Source: an archaeon
Lineage (GTDB): Archaea > Thermoproteota > Nitrososphaeria > Nitrososphaerales > UBA183
Assembly: GCA_021828185.1 (NCBI GenBank)
Contig: JAKASI010000001.1
Coordinates: forward strand, 620,001-684,000
DNA: 64,000 nt
Reading direction: 5' to 3'
Below the pieces are notes generated by a model. It saw only the letters and a program-made list of their open reading frames with translations. It did no database searches and was not told where the DNA came from. Each line of letters opens with the position of its first letter. Position 1 is the first letter of the stretch. The position numbers were made by a program, and so were the translations under genes. This document shows positions 33,684 to 42,551 of the stretch, one piece after another.

Positions 33684-34646
33684 TCACGCAGGGATCTTTA
33701 TCTCGAACCCTTCCCGCGCCGCAGCCTCCCTCCAGTACAGGTTGACCGCGTCTTGGATTGCTGAGATGGCTTCCTCATTGACCACGGGTGAGAAGAGATG
33801 CTCGAATCTCTCCTGGGCCTTGAGGTACTCGCGTACAGGGGTCAGGGACCTGGGAACCACAGTGTGGCGCACTATGCCGTCGACCGATTCCTTCAGGGGC
33901 CAAACGCCGGTCTGCACCGCCAGCTTCTCGACCTCGATCGAATCCTTCGGGTCGAACCCCATGCCTGTCGGGCACGCGGCGAACGCGATGTAGAGCTTGG
34001 GCCCATTGACTTCGCCTCCCTTCTCCACCTTCCTCAGGAAGTCGAGGCCATGCGAGTTAGCCAGAGTCGCCACGTAGGGCGCCTTCATCGCCCTCCAGAC
34101 CTCGAACAGGTCCTTCTTCTTGCCGGTGTTCCCGGCGGGATAGGCGGACGTTGCCGGCGTCGTCTTGGTCGACGAGCCGTAGGGGGTAGAGGTGGACATC
34201 TGGAATCCGGTGTTCCCGTAGGCCTCGTTGTCGTAGCAGAGATAATAGAAGTCCAGGTGCCTATCGATGGCCCCCGCGGTCGACTGCAGGCCGATATCGT
34301 ATGCAGCGCCGTCGCCGGTGACAACCACCACTTTGAGGTCTTCCGACGGGGACAGCTTCCCCTTCCTGATGAGCACGTCAAGGGCGTCTCTTATCCCCTG
34401 CGCTCCGGCCGGGGCACTGGCAAATGCGGTGTAGAGCCAGTTTGACTTCAACGGGCTCAGCGGGTACGACACAGTGATCGTCATGCACCCGGCGGCGTTG
34501 ATCCAAGCGACGTTGGGCCCGAGGACCTTGTGAAACACCCTTACCGCGAGGATGCCGCCGCAGCCGGCGCACATCGTATTACCCGGGGTCAGGTAGTCCT
34601 GAACGGGCATGTCCTTGAGAGTCCTGAATCGGGTAGCGGTAGCCAT
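33684..34646 (-). CDS. porB: Pyruvate:ferredoxin oxidoreductase beta subunit
   Basis: The thiamine diphosphate-binding subunit of the 2-oxoacid:ferredoxin oxidoreductase. CAGCGG near the start gives cluster cysteines, VTGDGAAYDIGLQ binds Mg-TPP, and DNEAYGNTGFQMS is the form typical of pyruvate enzymes. ATG 34646 (or TTG 34649) overlaps the PorA stop. It is the last gene of the porGD-porA-porB operon. Together the subunits decarboxylate pyruvate to acetyl-CoA with ferredoxin reduction, or run the reverse reaction. Confidence 0.92.
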   Translation of the reverse strand: MATATRFRTLKDMPVQDYLTPGNTMCAGCGGILAVRVFHKVLGPNVAWINAAGCMTITVSYPLSPLKSNWLYTAFASAPAGAQGIRDALDVLIRKGKLSPSEDLKVVVVTGDGAAYDIGLQSTAGAIDRHLDFYYLCYDNEAYGNTGFQMSTSTPYGSSTKTTPATSAYPAGNTGKKKDLFEVWRAMKAPYVATLANSHGLDFLRKVEKGGEVNGPKLYIAFAACPTGMGFDPKDSIEVEKLAVQTGVWPLKESVDGIVRHTVVPRSLTPVREYLKAQERFEHLFSPVVNEEAISAIQDAVNLYWREAAAREGFEIKIPA

Positions 34647-35869
34647 CAACTTTCCCCCATGGCCACGGTGACTGCTCTCTTCGCCTTCGCAAGCTCGTCG
34701 TCTCTCATGAGGTACATCGGGGTCGGTGCCTTCCCGTCTTTCACCACTGCCCGCATCTCCTCGAAAATCGCCGTCATCTCCTTGGGTGTCAGCTGCTTCC
34801 CGCCGAGCCCTCCCACAACAGGGAGGATTGCACTCGGCCTCCCCTTGACATGGTACAACGACGCGACGACTTCAGGGTAGAATATCCCTCCGAACCCTGG
34901 GGCGAGGTTCTGGTCAAACACCGCGGCCGCCTTTCTCCCCCGAAGGAGGGCAGCTATCTCTTCAGATGGGAACGGCCTGACCATCCTGAGCTTCACGAGC
35001 CCGGCTGCGACTCCTCTCTCCCTCATCTGCTTCACTGCCTGTTTGCCGATGGACGTGAACGAGTTCGACATCACCAGGACGTACTCGGCGTCGTCAAGCA
35101 TGTACCCCTCCACCGGACCGTAGGACCTTCCGAACAACTTCTCGTAGTCCCTGGCGGCTTCACTGAAGACCTTTCTGGCCCGGAGCGCAGCAGCATGCAT
35201 GTTGTATCTGAAATATGTGTAGACGTGGCCCTCCATCACGGCCGACCCCTTCGCAACCGGTCTGGACGCCCTCATCGGGCGGGGGGGACTATACGTGGGG
35301 AGGAACTTGTCGACTCCCTCCTGGTCCGGCAGGAGGACCCGCTCTCTTGTAAAGGAGAGGTAGAAGCCGTCCAGGTTGACTATGGCAGGCAACATCACCC
35401 TGCTGTCCTCCGCGACCCTGTAGGCAAGCAGGACTAGGTCAGCCACTTCTTGACAGGTCTCCGAGTGGAACTGGAGGAATCCGCTGTCCCGGGCGGCGAG
35501 CACGTCGTTGTGGTCCGGTTCGAGCACGATGGGGGCCGCAAGCGCGCGCGACACATTGACCAGCACCATGGGTGCGCGCCAGCCGGCGACGTTGTACAGC
35601 ATCTCGATGGCGAACAGGAGCCCCTGGCTGGACGTCGCGGTGAACACTCTCGCGCCTGCGGCGGAGGCGGCTCCGGCTGCGGTCATCATCGAGTGCTCCG
35701 ACTCGAGCTGGACGAACTTCGCATCCATGGTCCCTTTTCTCGTCCAGTCGGCCAAGGTCTCGATGATCTCGGTCTGCGGGGTAATGGGGTAGGCCGGGAT
35801 GTAGTCCACCCTTGCGAGCCTGGCAGCTGATGCCGCGGCCGCGTTCCCCGTGAGGAGCTTGCCTATCAT
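34646..35869 (-). CDS. porA: Pyruvate:ferredoxin oxidoreductase alpha subunit
   Basis: A 407-residue alpha subunit: VDYIPAYPITPQTEIIE, FVQLESEHSMMTAAGAASAAG and FTATSSQGLLFAIEMLYN are the pyrimidine-side TPP motifs. HSETCQEVADLVLLAYRV and the RPFPSEEIAALL region are typical of PorA. ATG 35869 overlaps the PorGD stop by 4 bases; the longer upstream reading overlaps PorGD and is rejected. Coupled translation with both neighbours gives an equimolar complex. Confidence 0.92.
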   Translation of the reverse strand: MIGKLLTGNAAAASAARLARVDYIPAYPITPQTEIIETLADWTRKGTMDAKFVQLESEHSMMTAAGAASAAGARVFTATSSQGLLFAIEMLYNVAGWRAPMVLVNVSRALAAPIVLEPDHNDVLAARDSGFLQFHSETCQEVADLVLLAYRVAEDSRVMLPAIVNLDGFYLSFTRERVLLPDQEGVDKFLPTYSPPRPMRASRPVAKGSAVMEGHVYTYFRYNMHAAALRARKVFSEAARDYEKLFGRSYGPVEGYMLDDAEYVLVMSNSFTSIGKQAVKQMRERGVAAGLVKLRMVRPFPSEEIAALLRGRKAAAVFDQNLAPGFGGIFYPEVVASLYHVKGRPSAILPVVGGLGGKQLTPKEMTAIFEEMRAVVKDGKAPTPMYLMRDDELAKAKRAVTVAMGES

Positions 35870-36747
35870 GCTCCCCCCTCTCTCGTCTGATTGATCGCCC
35901 TCAGAGGGCACTCGGTCAGACAAATCATGCACCCTTTGCAGTTGTCATAATCGATCTTCACCCTGCCGTCCTGGCCGACAGACATCGCGGATTCCGGGCA
36001 GTAGGCATAGCAGATCATGCAGTCTGTACACTTTCCATAGTCGATCACCGGCCGGTACGTGCGCCAGTTCCCCGTATGTCGTGTGGCCGAATTCCCTGTT
36101 CTGGTAATGTCCTCGCTCCCCTCTCCAGATACTACCAGCGCCAGTGGGACCAGCTTCTCCTTTGTCTCCAGCTCCTCAGTCTTCAACCCGAGCGGCGAGA
36201 GCATGCCGTAGACGGCCATCGCGAACTTGATGTTCTTCTTCACCATGTCTTCAGAGAGGCCGACCTCCCTGAGCTCGTCGGTGACGGCGGTCAGAAGCGA
36301 CTCCTCCTTGATGCCAGCCACCCTAGCCACTGCCGCAGCTATCCCGGCGCTCAGAATCGGCTTGCCAAGATATTCGAGGGCCTTCCCTGTGAGGTCGGTC
36401 GTGACTACCGTCACATCCTTCCGCGTGGTGACGGAACCGCGGTCCTTCTTGGTGCTGACCAGGGCGCACCCCCCCTTCCTCAGCCCGGCCAGGGGGTTCG
36501 CTATCGGGTCCGCCAGGAGCGAGTCGTCCATCACGGCTGCGACGTCCGGAGAGAAGATGAATCCCCTTTCCGTAATCTCAGAGTCGGAAAATCTGGTGAA
36601 CGCGGTCACCGGCGCACCCCTCCTTTCGGCGCCATAGATCGGGAAGTCCTGGACGAAGTACCCGTCGTTGAAAGCAGCATTCCCCAGAATACGGCTCGCT
36701 GTCTTTGCCCCCTGCCCTCCGCGGCCGTGGAAGCGCACCCTAATCAT
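35866..36747 (-). CDS. porGD: Pyruvate:ferredoxin oxidoreductase fused gamma-delta subunit
   Basis: A 293-residue fusion. Residues about 1-180 are the gamma subunit (VRFHGRGGQGAKTASRILG, YGAERRGAPVTAF). The last 60 residues are the delta subunit, a two-cluster ferredoxin (CTDCMICYAYCPE and CKGCMICLTECP). Separate gamma and delta genes are usual in many archaea; fusion is a known variant. It is first in the operon. ATG 36747 has an AT-rich box about 37 bases upstream. Confidence 0.92.
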   Translation of the reverse strand: MIRVRFHGRGGQGAKTASRILGNAAFNDGYFVQDFPIYGAERRGAPVTAFTRFSDSEITERGFIFSPDVAAVMDDSLLADPIANPLAGLRKGGCALVSTKKDRGSVTTRKDVTVVTTDLTGKALEYLGKPILSAGIAAAVARVAGIKEESLLTAVTDELREVGLSEDMVKKNIKFAMAVYGMLSPLGLKTEELETKEKLVPLALVVSGEGSEDITRTGNSATRHTGNWRTYRPVIDYGKCTDCMICYAYCPESAMSVGQDGRVKIDYDNCKGCMICLTECPLRAINQTREGGA

Positions 36748-36851
36748 GCCCTAACGACTTAGGGACGCCCCCTTACGCCAATTAAAGCAGGGCGACGATT
36801 CTCAATGGTGAAAACAGTGCTCGTCCGGTGCCGTTCCCGAAGAGGCCGGTA

Positions 36852-39800
36852 CTAGACGGTCACGGCGTTCGACCCTGAGGCAAGGGCAGCGTGGGCTGCC
36901 GCGAGCCTGGCGACCGGGACCCTGAACGCGGAACAGCTGACATAATTTAGACCAGCTTCCGCGAAGAGTCTGATGCTCCTGGGATCCCCACCGTGCTCCC
37001 CACAGATCCCCACTTCGAGAGAAGGTTTCACGCTCCGCCCGTCCTGCACCGCCATCCGCACCAGCTTCCCTACCCCCGATGTATCCACCGAGTCGAAGGG
37101 GCTCTGGGGGAGGATGCCCATCTCGATGTACTTCGGGATGAACTTGGCTTCCACGTCGTCCCTGCTGAATCCGAAAGTCGTCTGAGTGAGGTCGTTGGTC
37201 CCGAAGGAGAAGAAGTCCGAGAGCTTCGCGATCTCCGCTGCCGTCAGAGCAGCCCTGGGGGTCTCGATCATCGTACCTATCTGATAGTCAACGTCGGCGC
37301 CGAACTCCTTGAACAGCCCCTTGGCCGAAGACTCGACGACTCCTCTGAGGAAGCTGAATTCCTTGGCAAGGGCTACAAGCGGAATCATGATTTTGACCTT
37401 TGCACGCTCCTTCCCCTCCCTATCCAGCTCAATGGCCGCCTGAAGTATGGCCCTTGTCTGCATCTCGTAGATCTCGGGATAGGTGATTGCCAGCCTGCAC
37501 CCTCTGTGCCCCAGCATGGGATTGTGCTCTGCCAGCTGCCTTACCCTGGCGAGCATCGCTTCGGCCCGGGCGATGTCCTCCTGCCCCGCTCGTTTGTCCT
37601 TCATCTCCTGGATCCCAAGAATCAGCTCCTCGAGCGGCGGGAGGAACTCGTGGAGCGGGAGGTCGAGGAGTCTCACCACTACTGGTCTCCCTCCCATGGC
37701 TGCGAAGATTGCCCTGAAATCCGACAGTTGGAACGGGAAGAGCCTGTAGAGGTGCTTCTTTCGCGCCTCCACGTCCCTGCTCATTATCATGTCCCTGACA
37801 ATCGGGAGCCTGTCTGGAGCGTTGAACATCCTCTCTGTCCTGCAGAGCCCTATCCCCTCCGCCCCGAACTCCCTCGCTCTTGCGGCGGCTTCGGGGGTGT
37901 CGGCGTTGGCCCAGACCCCCAGCTTCCTGACGCGGTCGGCCGCCTCGAGCAGGGTGGTGAGCTCGGGGGAAGGTTCTGGTTCGACCATCTTCACCTCGCC
38001 CCTGTAGACGTTCCCCGTCGTCCCGTCAATGGTAATCGTCTCTCCTTTGCGTATCCTCTGGCCTGACTTCGTGACGAAGTATCCGTCGTCCATGAAGACA
38101 TCGATTTCGCTGCAGCCTACTACCGCTGGCTTCCCCATCCCCCGAGCTACCACCGCCGCGTGGGAGTTCGAGACAAGCACGGGCAGGAATGACCTTGTAA
38201 ATACGACGAAATTCTTGTCAAGCTCGTCGGTCGCATCCACTTCGAAATTGTAGACCTGTATCTCGCCAAGTTCCTTCAACGTCTTCGCCCTGGACATCCT
38301 CAGGTCAAATGAGAGAACGCGAACGATCTCTTCGCCAATCCCCTGAGGGCACGACGCCGCCACATGCCTGACAAGCTTCTTTCCGTCCATAAGCAAGTTC
38401 CTTCTAGCCGATTCCGCAATTCTGGAATTCCCTTTCAGCCCGGCAAGGTCGGCGGCAAGCGCCCTGACGGAGAAGAGCTTTGTCCCGTAGAAGCGGGCGG
38501 GAACTTCACCTCTGATCCTGTGGCTGTAGCGCAATATGTCCTGGAGTCCCTCCACTATCTGAACGTTGTAGATCGATCTGTTGACTGTCACCTGAGGGAG
38601 TATTCCTACCCTGAGGCATGCAAGGACAAGCGCTCGGACGAACGCTTCATCTGAATTTAAGATTTGAATCCGTCTCTCCTCGTATGTTCCATCACCGTCC
38701 GCAGCGCCCGCGATGAAATTCAGAATTGAGACTTCGTCTAGGCCCAGCACCCAGGTATCCAGCCTGTCCCAGATTGAGGACAGCGTTGCTGCCGGTTCTC
38801 GGGTGGTGCTGATCAAATCGAGCGCGCCCCCCGAAATGACCCTTCCCTGGAACGGTCTGTCCGACGTCTTTGCGCTTTCGATGTTGAAAGGCCTTCCAAA
38901 GACGTCTTCGAAGTAATTTTGAACCGTTTCGATGAATTCTCCCTTGGCTGGGATGGGTTTCTGCGTGAACGTCACGCTTCCCCCTGTTCGCTTGAGGCTT
39001 GGATGTCCGCCAGTGAAGAGCGATCCGACAAGGTAGGCAAGCTGCCGTGAGTCGTTCGAACCCTTCCCGGGCACCCTGTCAATCAAGCATACGAACCCGG
39101 CTTCTTCCAGCAGCTGCTGCAATGGTCTCTTGACCAGTCTCCTGGCCTCGAAGGTGAGCATCTTATGGTCGGGCGTAATCTCCAGTGTGCTGACGTGCGA
39201 CCTTCCGGTCTGTGAAACGGCGACTTCCATGGCTTGCGAGAGTCTGGAGCCTGCCGCGATTATTCTTCTCCAGACTGTCCTGCCTGTGAGATGGTCAAAA
39301 CACAGAGTGGATGGCTTTGCGCCCTGCTTGATGGCTCCAAAGAGATTGCGTGCCGTCATGAACCCGTTCTCCGTAAGGAGAAGTGTATCGCCTCCGACGC
39401 ATGTCATGCCCCCCCTCATGGTCAGGACCCCCTGGGCCGGTATCATTCCCTTGATGTCCTCGGGGGTCGTCTCGGGCCTCACGAGGATGAACTTCCTGGA
39501 GCTTCCGATCTTCGCGGCCTCGTCGGTGTCGAAGATCACCTCTCCGGATGCAGCCCCAGGGGACGCGTCCAACCCCCTCGCGACGGGCTTGTCGCCGGAG
39601 TTCGGATCGAGCCTCCTGTGAAGGAGCGCTTCGAGGGCGTCCGGTTCGACCCTGGCCACCGCCTCTTCGGGGGTGATCAGCCCTTCTTTCGCCATGTCTA
39701 CGGAGATCTTGACAGCTGCCTGGGCCGTCCTCTTTCCGTTCCTCGTCTGCAGTGTGTACAGCTTCCCGTCCTCGACGGTGAACTCGAAGTCTTGCATATC

Positions 39801-40736
39801 CCTGAAGTGCACTTCCAGGTTCTTCGCCACCTCTTCAAGCTGGGAGCGGATTCCTGCCGGCATCATGTCGAGCTTCATCGGCGTGCGTACTCCGGCCACG
39901 ACGTCTTCCCCCTGCGAATTCGGAAGGTACTCTCCGAACAGCCTGTTCTCTCCAGTCGAGGGATTCCGTGTGAACCCCACCCCCGACCCAGAAGTGTCCC
40001 CAAAGTTGCCGAACACCATGGACTGTATGTTGACGGCAGTTCCGAGGTCTTCGCTGATGCGGTAGTACTTCCGGTACTCCTTCGCCCTTTCGTTGTTCCA
40101 AGACTTCAGCACGGCCTCCACGGCCATCTCGAGCTGGACGAACGGGTCCTGCGGGAACTCCCTTCCGGTCTGGTCCTTCACAATCTTCTTGAAGTCGCCC
40201 GCCACCTTCCTGAGCTCGTCGGGAGAGAGGTCTATGTCCATCTTCGCCCCCGCCCTCTTCCTGCGCTCCTCGAGGACCTTCTCGAAGGCGGAAGCGTCCG
40301 CGCCCATGGCCACCTTCCCGAACATCTGGATTAGCCTCCTGTAAGAGTCGTAGGCGAACCTCTCGTTCTTGGTGATCGCTGCGATCCGTTCCGTCGTCTT
40401 GTCGTTCAAGCCGAGATTGAGGATTGTGTCCATCATGCCCGGCATGGAGAAGGGGGCCCCCGACCTCACCGAGAAGAGGAGGGGCTTGTCCTCCCCACCG
40501 AATTTCTTCCCAGTATCCCTCTCAACTTCGGCGATCTTGGCCCGCACCTCCCCCATGAGACCTTCGGGCATCTTCCCCCCGTCGTTGTAGTACGCCTTGC
40601 ACACCTCTGTCGTCACGACGAAGCCGGGAGGGACCGGGAGACCAATGGATGTCATCTCCACTAGGCCGTACCCCTTCCCACCCAACAGCATCTTGTCGCC
40701 GCCGCGGGCTTCCTGAAACAGCATTACCCGTCGCAT
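36852..40736 (-). CDS. ppdK: Pyruvate phosphate dikinase precursor containing an intein
   Basis: PPDK interconverts pyruvate, ATP and phosphate with PEP, AMP and diphosphate. The precursor has 1294 residues from ATG 40736; removal of a 412-residue intein leaves 882, the normal PPDK length. Order: N-terminal ATP-grasp domain (LLGGKGYGLVEM, RSGAPFSMPGMMDTILNLG), phosphohistidine domain GGMT/SHAAVVARGMGKP with the catalytic histidine, and the PEP/pyruvate barrel ending in GICGEHGGDPRS with the catalytic cysteine. The intein separates GGMT from SHAA. An AT-rich ATATATT lies near 40771-40777. With PorABGD upstream it forms the pyruvate node; malic enzyme is at 52.5 kb. Confidence 0.95.
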   Translation of the reverse strand: MRRVMLFQEARGGDKMLLGGKGYGLVEMTSIGLPVPPGFVVTTEVCKAYYNDGGKMPEGLMGEVRAKIAEVERDTGKKFGGEDKPLLFSVRSGAPFSMPGMMDTILNLGLNDKTTERIAAITKNERFAYDSYRRLIQMFGKVAMGADASAFEKVLEERRKRAGAKMDIDLSPDELRKVAGDFKKIVKDQTGREFPQDPFVQLEMAVEAVLKSWNNERAKEYRKYYRISEDLGTAVNIQSMVFGNFGDTSGSGVGFTRNPSTGENRLFGEYLPNSQGEDVVAGVRTPMKLDMMPAGIRSQLEEVAKNLEVHFRDMQDFEFTVEDGKLYTLQTRNGKRTAQAAVKISVDMAKEGLITPEEAVARVEPDALEALLHRRLDPNSGDKPVARGLDASPGAASGEVIFDTDEAAKIGSSRKFILVRPETTPEDIKGMIPAQGVLTMRGGMTCVGGDTLLLTENGFMTARNLFGAIKQGAKPSTLCFDHLTGRTVWRRIIAAGSRLSQAMEVAVSQTGRSHVSTLEITPDHKMLTFEARRLVKRPLQQLLEEAGFVCLIDRVPGKGSNDSRQLAYLVGSLFTGGHPSLKRTGGSVTFTQKPIPAKGEFIETVQNYFEDVFGRPFNIESAKTSDRPFQGRVISGGALDLISTTREPAATLSSIWDRLDTWVLGLDEVSILNFIAGAADGDGTYEERRIQILNSDEAFVRALVLACLRVGILPQVTVNRSIYNVQIVEGLQDILRYSHRIRGEVPARFYGTKLFSVRALAADLAGLKGNSRIAESARRNLLMDGKKLVRHVAASCPQGIGEEIVRVLSFDLRMSRAKTLKELGEIQVYNFEVDATDELDKNFVVFTRSFLPVLVSNSHAAVVARGMGKPAVVGCSEIDVFMDDGYFVTKSGQRIRKGETITIDGTTGNVYRGEVKMVEPEPSPELTTLLEAADRVRKLGVWANADTPEAAARAREFGAEGIGLCRTERMFNAPDRLPIVRDMIMSRDVEARKKHLYRLFPFQLSDFRAIFAAMGGRPVVVRLLDLPLHEFLPPLEELILGIQEMKDKRAGQEDIARAEAMLARVRQLAEHNPMLGHRGCRLAITYPEIYEMQTRAILQAAIELDREGKERAKVKIMIPLVALAKEFSFLRGVVESSAKGLFKEFGADVDYQIGTMIETPRAALTAAEIAKLSDFFSFGTNDLTQTTFGFSRDDVEAKFIPKYIEMGILPQSPFDSVDTSGVGKLVRMAVQDGRSVKPSLEVGICGEHGGDPRSIRLFAEAGLNYVSCSAFRVPVARLAAAHAALASGSNAVTV
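38166..39401 (-). other. Intein within PPDK (412 residues, degenerate LAGLIDADG type)
   Basis: The inserted protein starts CVGGDTLLLTENG (block A, nucleophile Cys) and has block B STLEITPDHKML. Two LAGLIDADG-like helices follow: LAYLVGSLFTGG, where the usual catalytic acid is Gly, and ILNFIAGAADGDG, which keeps the acidic residue. Block F is VYNFEVDATDELDKNFVVF, and block G ends VLVSN before Ser+1. The penultimate residue is Ser instead of His. Boundaries were set by restoring the uninterrupted PPDK motif GGMTSHAAV. The splice acceptor Ser is the residue next to the catalytic His, so the unspliced enzyme should be inactive. Confidence 0.93.
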
Positions 40737-41045
40737 CAACGTTGCCTTCAAACAGGCTCCGATAGGCCCGAATATATCTGTGAAGTATGGAAGAATCTTT
40801 CCAGAAACTGAGAACGACCCTGCGGAATCTGGGCTGGGAGCGGCCCCGGGGTTCACCTCATCCTAGTCCGTGGGCAGGAACGGTCCGCACGCCCCGCAGA
40901 GGATCTGGTGCTCCCTCTCCGGCCGGTTCAGGGGGCGCCCCGAGGCTGTGCTCTGCGGTCCCCTTCTCTGCTCCCGATGAACCTGGGCTCTTCCCTCCGG
41001 AAGTCCAGGGGTGTGGCTCCCCTGCAGCCCACGGAAAAGCCACCC
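40737..41045. other. Gene-free interval upstream of ppdK
   Basis: About 310 bases lacking a convincing gene. It contains the ppdK promoter region (AT-rich box near 40771-40777). On the minus strand, in frame beyond the GNAT stop codon at 41046, an open stretch ends at 40863 in a segment reading CGACGPFLPTD, reminiscent of half of a zinc ribbon but without a second cysteine pair or a start codon. It may be a decayed small gene or chance. Confidence 0.4.
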
Positions 41046-41546
41046 TCAGCCTGGAGACCGACTCCAGTCGTGGTGGGGGACTTTCAGGAGGCTCGTCTCA
41101 TCCAGCCTGTAGACGCACCAGTCTGAAAGCCTCTTCGCTCCAAGGCGCTCGTAGAACACCATGGCCTTGCGGTTCCACGTCAGCACGGACCACTCCATCC
41201 GGCCGCACCCCTTCGCGACCGCTTCATCCACGCAGCGCCGGAAGAGTGCGAACCCGACCCCCCGTTTCCTGTATTCCTCCAGAACGAAGAGGTCCTCAAG
41301 ATAGAGCGAGGGCTTGGCTACGAACGAAGAGTACGAGTAGTAGTAGAGGGCATATCCGACCAACCTGCTCCCGTCGGCCGCCACGAAGAGGTTGACCCTC
41401 TTCTTCCTGAACACGCCGTCGACGAGCCGCCTCCTGCCCGCCTGGGAGGGTGGCTGGAGCTTCTCGAACTCGGCTAGGGCGAGAACAAGTCCGATGAACC
41501 CTTCGGAGTCCTTGACGCGCGCCCTGCGAACGACTACTTCCGCCAT
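41046..41546 (-). CDS. GNAT-family N-acetyltransferase (diamine acetyltransferase-like)
   Basis: A 166-residue GNAT protein: VVVRRARVKDSEGFIGLV, the acetyl-CoA loop VLEEYRKRGVGFALFRRCVDEA, then CGRMEWSVLTWNRKAMVFYERLGA. The SLYLEDLFVLEEYRKRGVG segment and the NRKAMVFYERLGA ending are close to spermidine/thialysine acetyltransferases. ATG 41546 is about 28 bases from a TATA-like TTTTATCC (minus strand, 41570-41580). It is a single-gene unit. The acceptor is unknown. Confidence 0.85.
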   Translation of the reverse strand: MAEVVVRRARVKDSEGFIGLVLALAEFEKLQPPSQAGRRRLVDGVFRKKRVNLFVAADGSRLVGYALYYYSYSSFVAKPSLYLEDLFVLEEYRKRGVGFALFRRCVDEAVAKGCGRMEWSVLTWNRKAMVFYERLGAKRLSDWCVYRLDETSLLKVPHHDWSRSPG

Positions 41547-41618
41547 GCGCCACGCCGCAAAACGGCACCCTGGATAAAACAGTTGGGAGGAACAGAATAT
41601 TGGGGCGAGAGGCTGGAG

Positions 41619-42044
41619 CTAACGATGCTGCTCCAGATCTCTCGACATCTGCTCGAACTGCTCCTTCGTGATCTCTCCCCACGCGTATCTCTCGCGCAGG
41701 ATTTCGTCGGCGTCGCCATAACCATACCGGTACCTGCGTCTCCACCCCCGGCCTCCTCCCCACCCCCAGAAGGCAACGCGGAAGATGAAGAAGATGAAGA
41801 TGAGGAAGAAGAAGAATCCGAACGGGAAGAACCACCAGCCGACCACAGGGTACCCGTAGTACGGCATTCCGGTCGGATAGGAGTAGCGGACCAGGGCCGT
41901 TCCCAGGAAGAATACGACGGCTACGATTGCGAGCGCCACCATGGCCCAGACTAGACCGTTCCTTGCGCGAAGGTGCCTGTCGCCGTAGGTTGTCTGCGTC
42001 TGTTTTCGCCTCGGTCGTCCCTCGAGGCGGGGGCTTTTAAGCAT
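41619..42044 (-). CDS. Small membrane protein with SHOCT domain
   Basis: A 141-residue protein with a basic N-terminus, two hydrophobic helices (about residues 31-50 and 68-92, the latter very Phe-rich), a Trp/Gly/Arg-rich linker, and a C-terminal SHOCT-like motif ADEILRERYAWGEITKEQFEQM. SHOCT modules are short oligomerisation segments found at protein ends. ATG 42044 was chosen since the longer reading would run through the promoter shared with padR. It is divergent from the PadR regulator, which probably controls it. Confidence 0.75.
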   Translation of the reverse strand: MLKSPRLEGRPRRKQTQTTYGDRHLRARNGLVWAMVALAIVAVVFFLGTALVRYSYPTGMPYYGYPVVGWWFFPFGFFFFLIFIFFIFRVAFWGWGGGRGWRRRYRYGYGDADEILRERYAWGEITKEQFEQMSRDLEQHR

Positions 42045-42049
42045 ATTGG

Positions 42050-42077
42050 AATTCCTATATTTATTTAAATTCCTATA
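42050..42077. repeat. Direct repeat in the divergent SHOCT/padR promoter
   Basis: AATTCCTATA occurs at 42050-42059 and again at 42068-42077, 18 bases apart, separated by an A/T-only stretch. The second copy contains a TATA-like CCTATAAG about 26 bases before the PadR ATG at 42102. The arrangement suggests an autoregulatory PadR site; binding is inferred. Confidence 0.55.
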
Positions 42078-42101
42078 AGGTCTGAAGCGGGCGCCCTGAG
42101 C

Positions 42102-42551
42102 ATGTGGCCCTTCAGGTTCGCGATGCACAGGAGGAGAGGGCTCCGCAACATGGTGGTCTACCTGCTTTCCGGCGGGCCAAAGAACGGCGTGGAACTCATG
42201 GACGGAGTCGAGACAATCACCCGCGGATGGTGGCGCCCCACTCCTGGCTCGGTCTATCCGCTGCTAGAGAAATTGGTCGAGGAGGGAACGATACTGAAGA
42301 GAGTCGATGGGAGGTACGAACTCACCCCCAGTGCAAGGAGCGAGGCCGAGGTATCGTTCGGACCGCGGGCGGAACCGCCGAGGACGGCGGAAGGCGCCGT
42401 GAGCGAGTTGAGGAGCCTGGTAGCGTATCTTGAAGACCTGAAGAGCTCAGGAAAGATGCAAGATACACAGCTGAAGTCTCTGCGCGGCCTGGCGAAACGT
42501 ATCTCAGACCTGGCCGAAAGCCGGGGCGATGACAACTCGGCCCCTCGTTGA
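42102..42551 (+). CDS. PadR-family transcriptional regulator
   Basis: A 149-residue PadR-type winged-helix protein: LRNMVVYLLSGGPKNGVELMD, WWRPTPGSVYPLLEKLVEEG, then a beta wing (KRVDGRYELTPSAR) and a C-terminal helical dimerisation part. PadR proteins usually repress a neighbouring membrane protein gene; here the SHOCT membrane protein is divergent with a repeated element between them. ATG 42102 lies about 26 bases from the TATA-like part of the second repeat. Confidence 0.87.
   Translation: MWPFRFAMHRRRGLRNMVVYLLSGGPKNGVELMDGVETITRGWWRPTPGSVYPLLEKLVEEGTILKRVDGRYELTPSARSEAEVSFGPRAEPPRTAEGAVSELRSLVAYLEDLKSSGKMQDTQLKSLRGLAKRISDLAESRGDDNSAPR

Noticed and set aside
36993..38066. 357-codon open frame antisense to the PEP-binding half of PPDK
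   Set aside because: No motif; PPDK conservation on the other strand explains the open frame.
42102..42433. Second open frame overlapping padR on the same strand
   Set aside because: Highly Arg/Gly-rich shadow; the PadR motifs are in the other frame.
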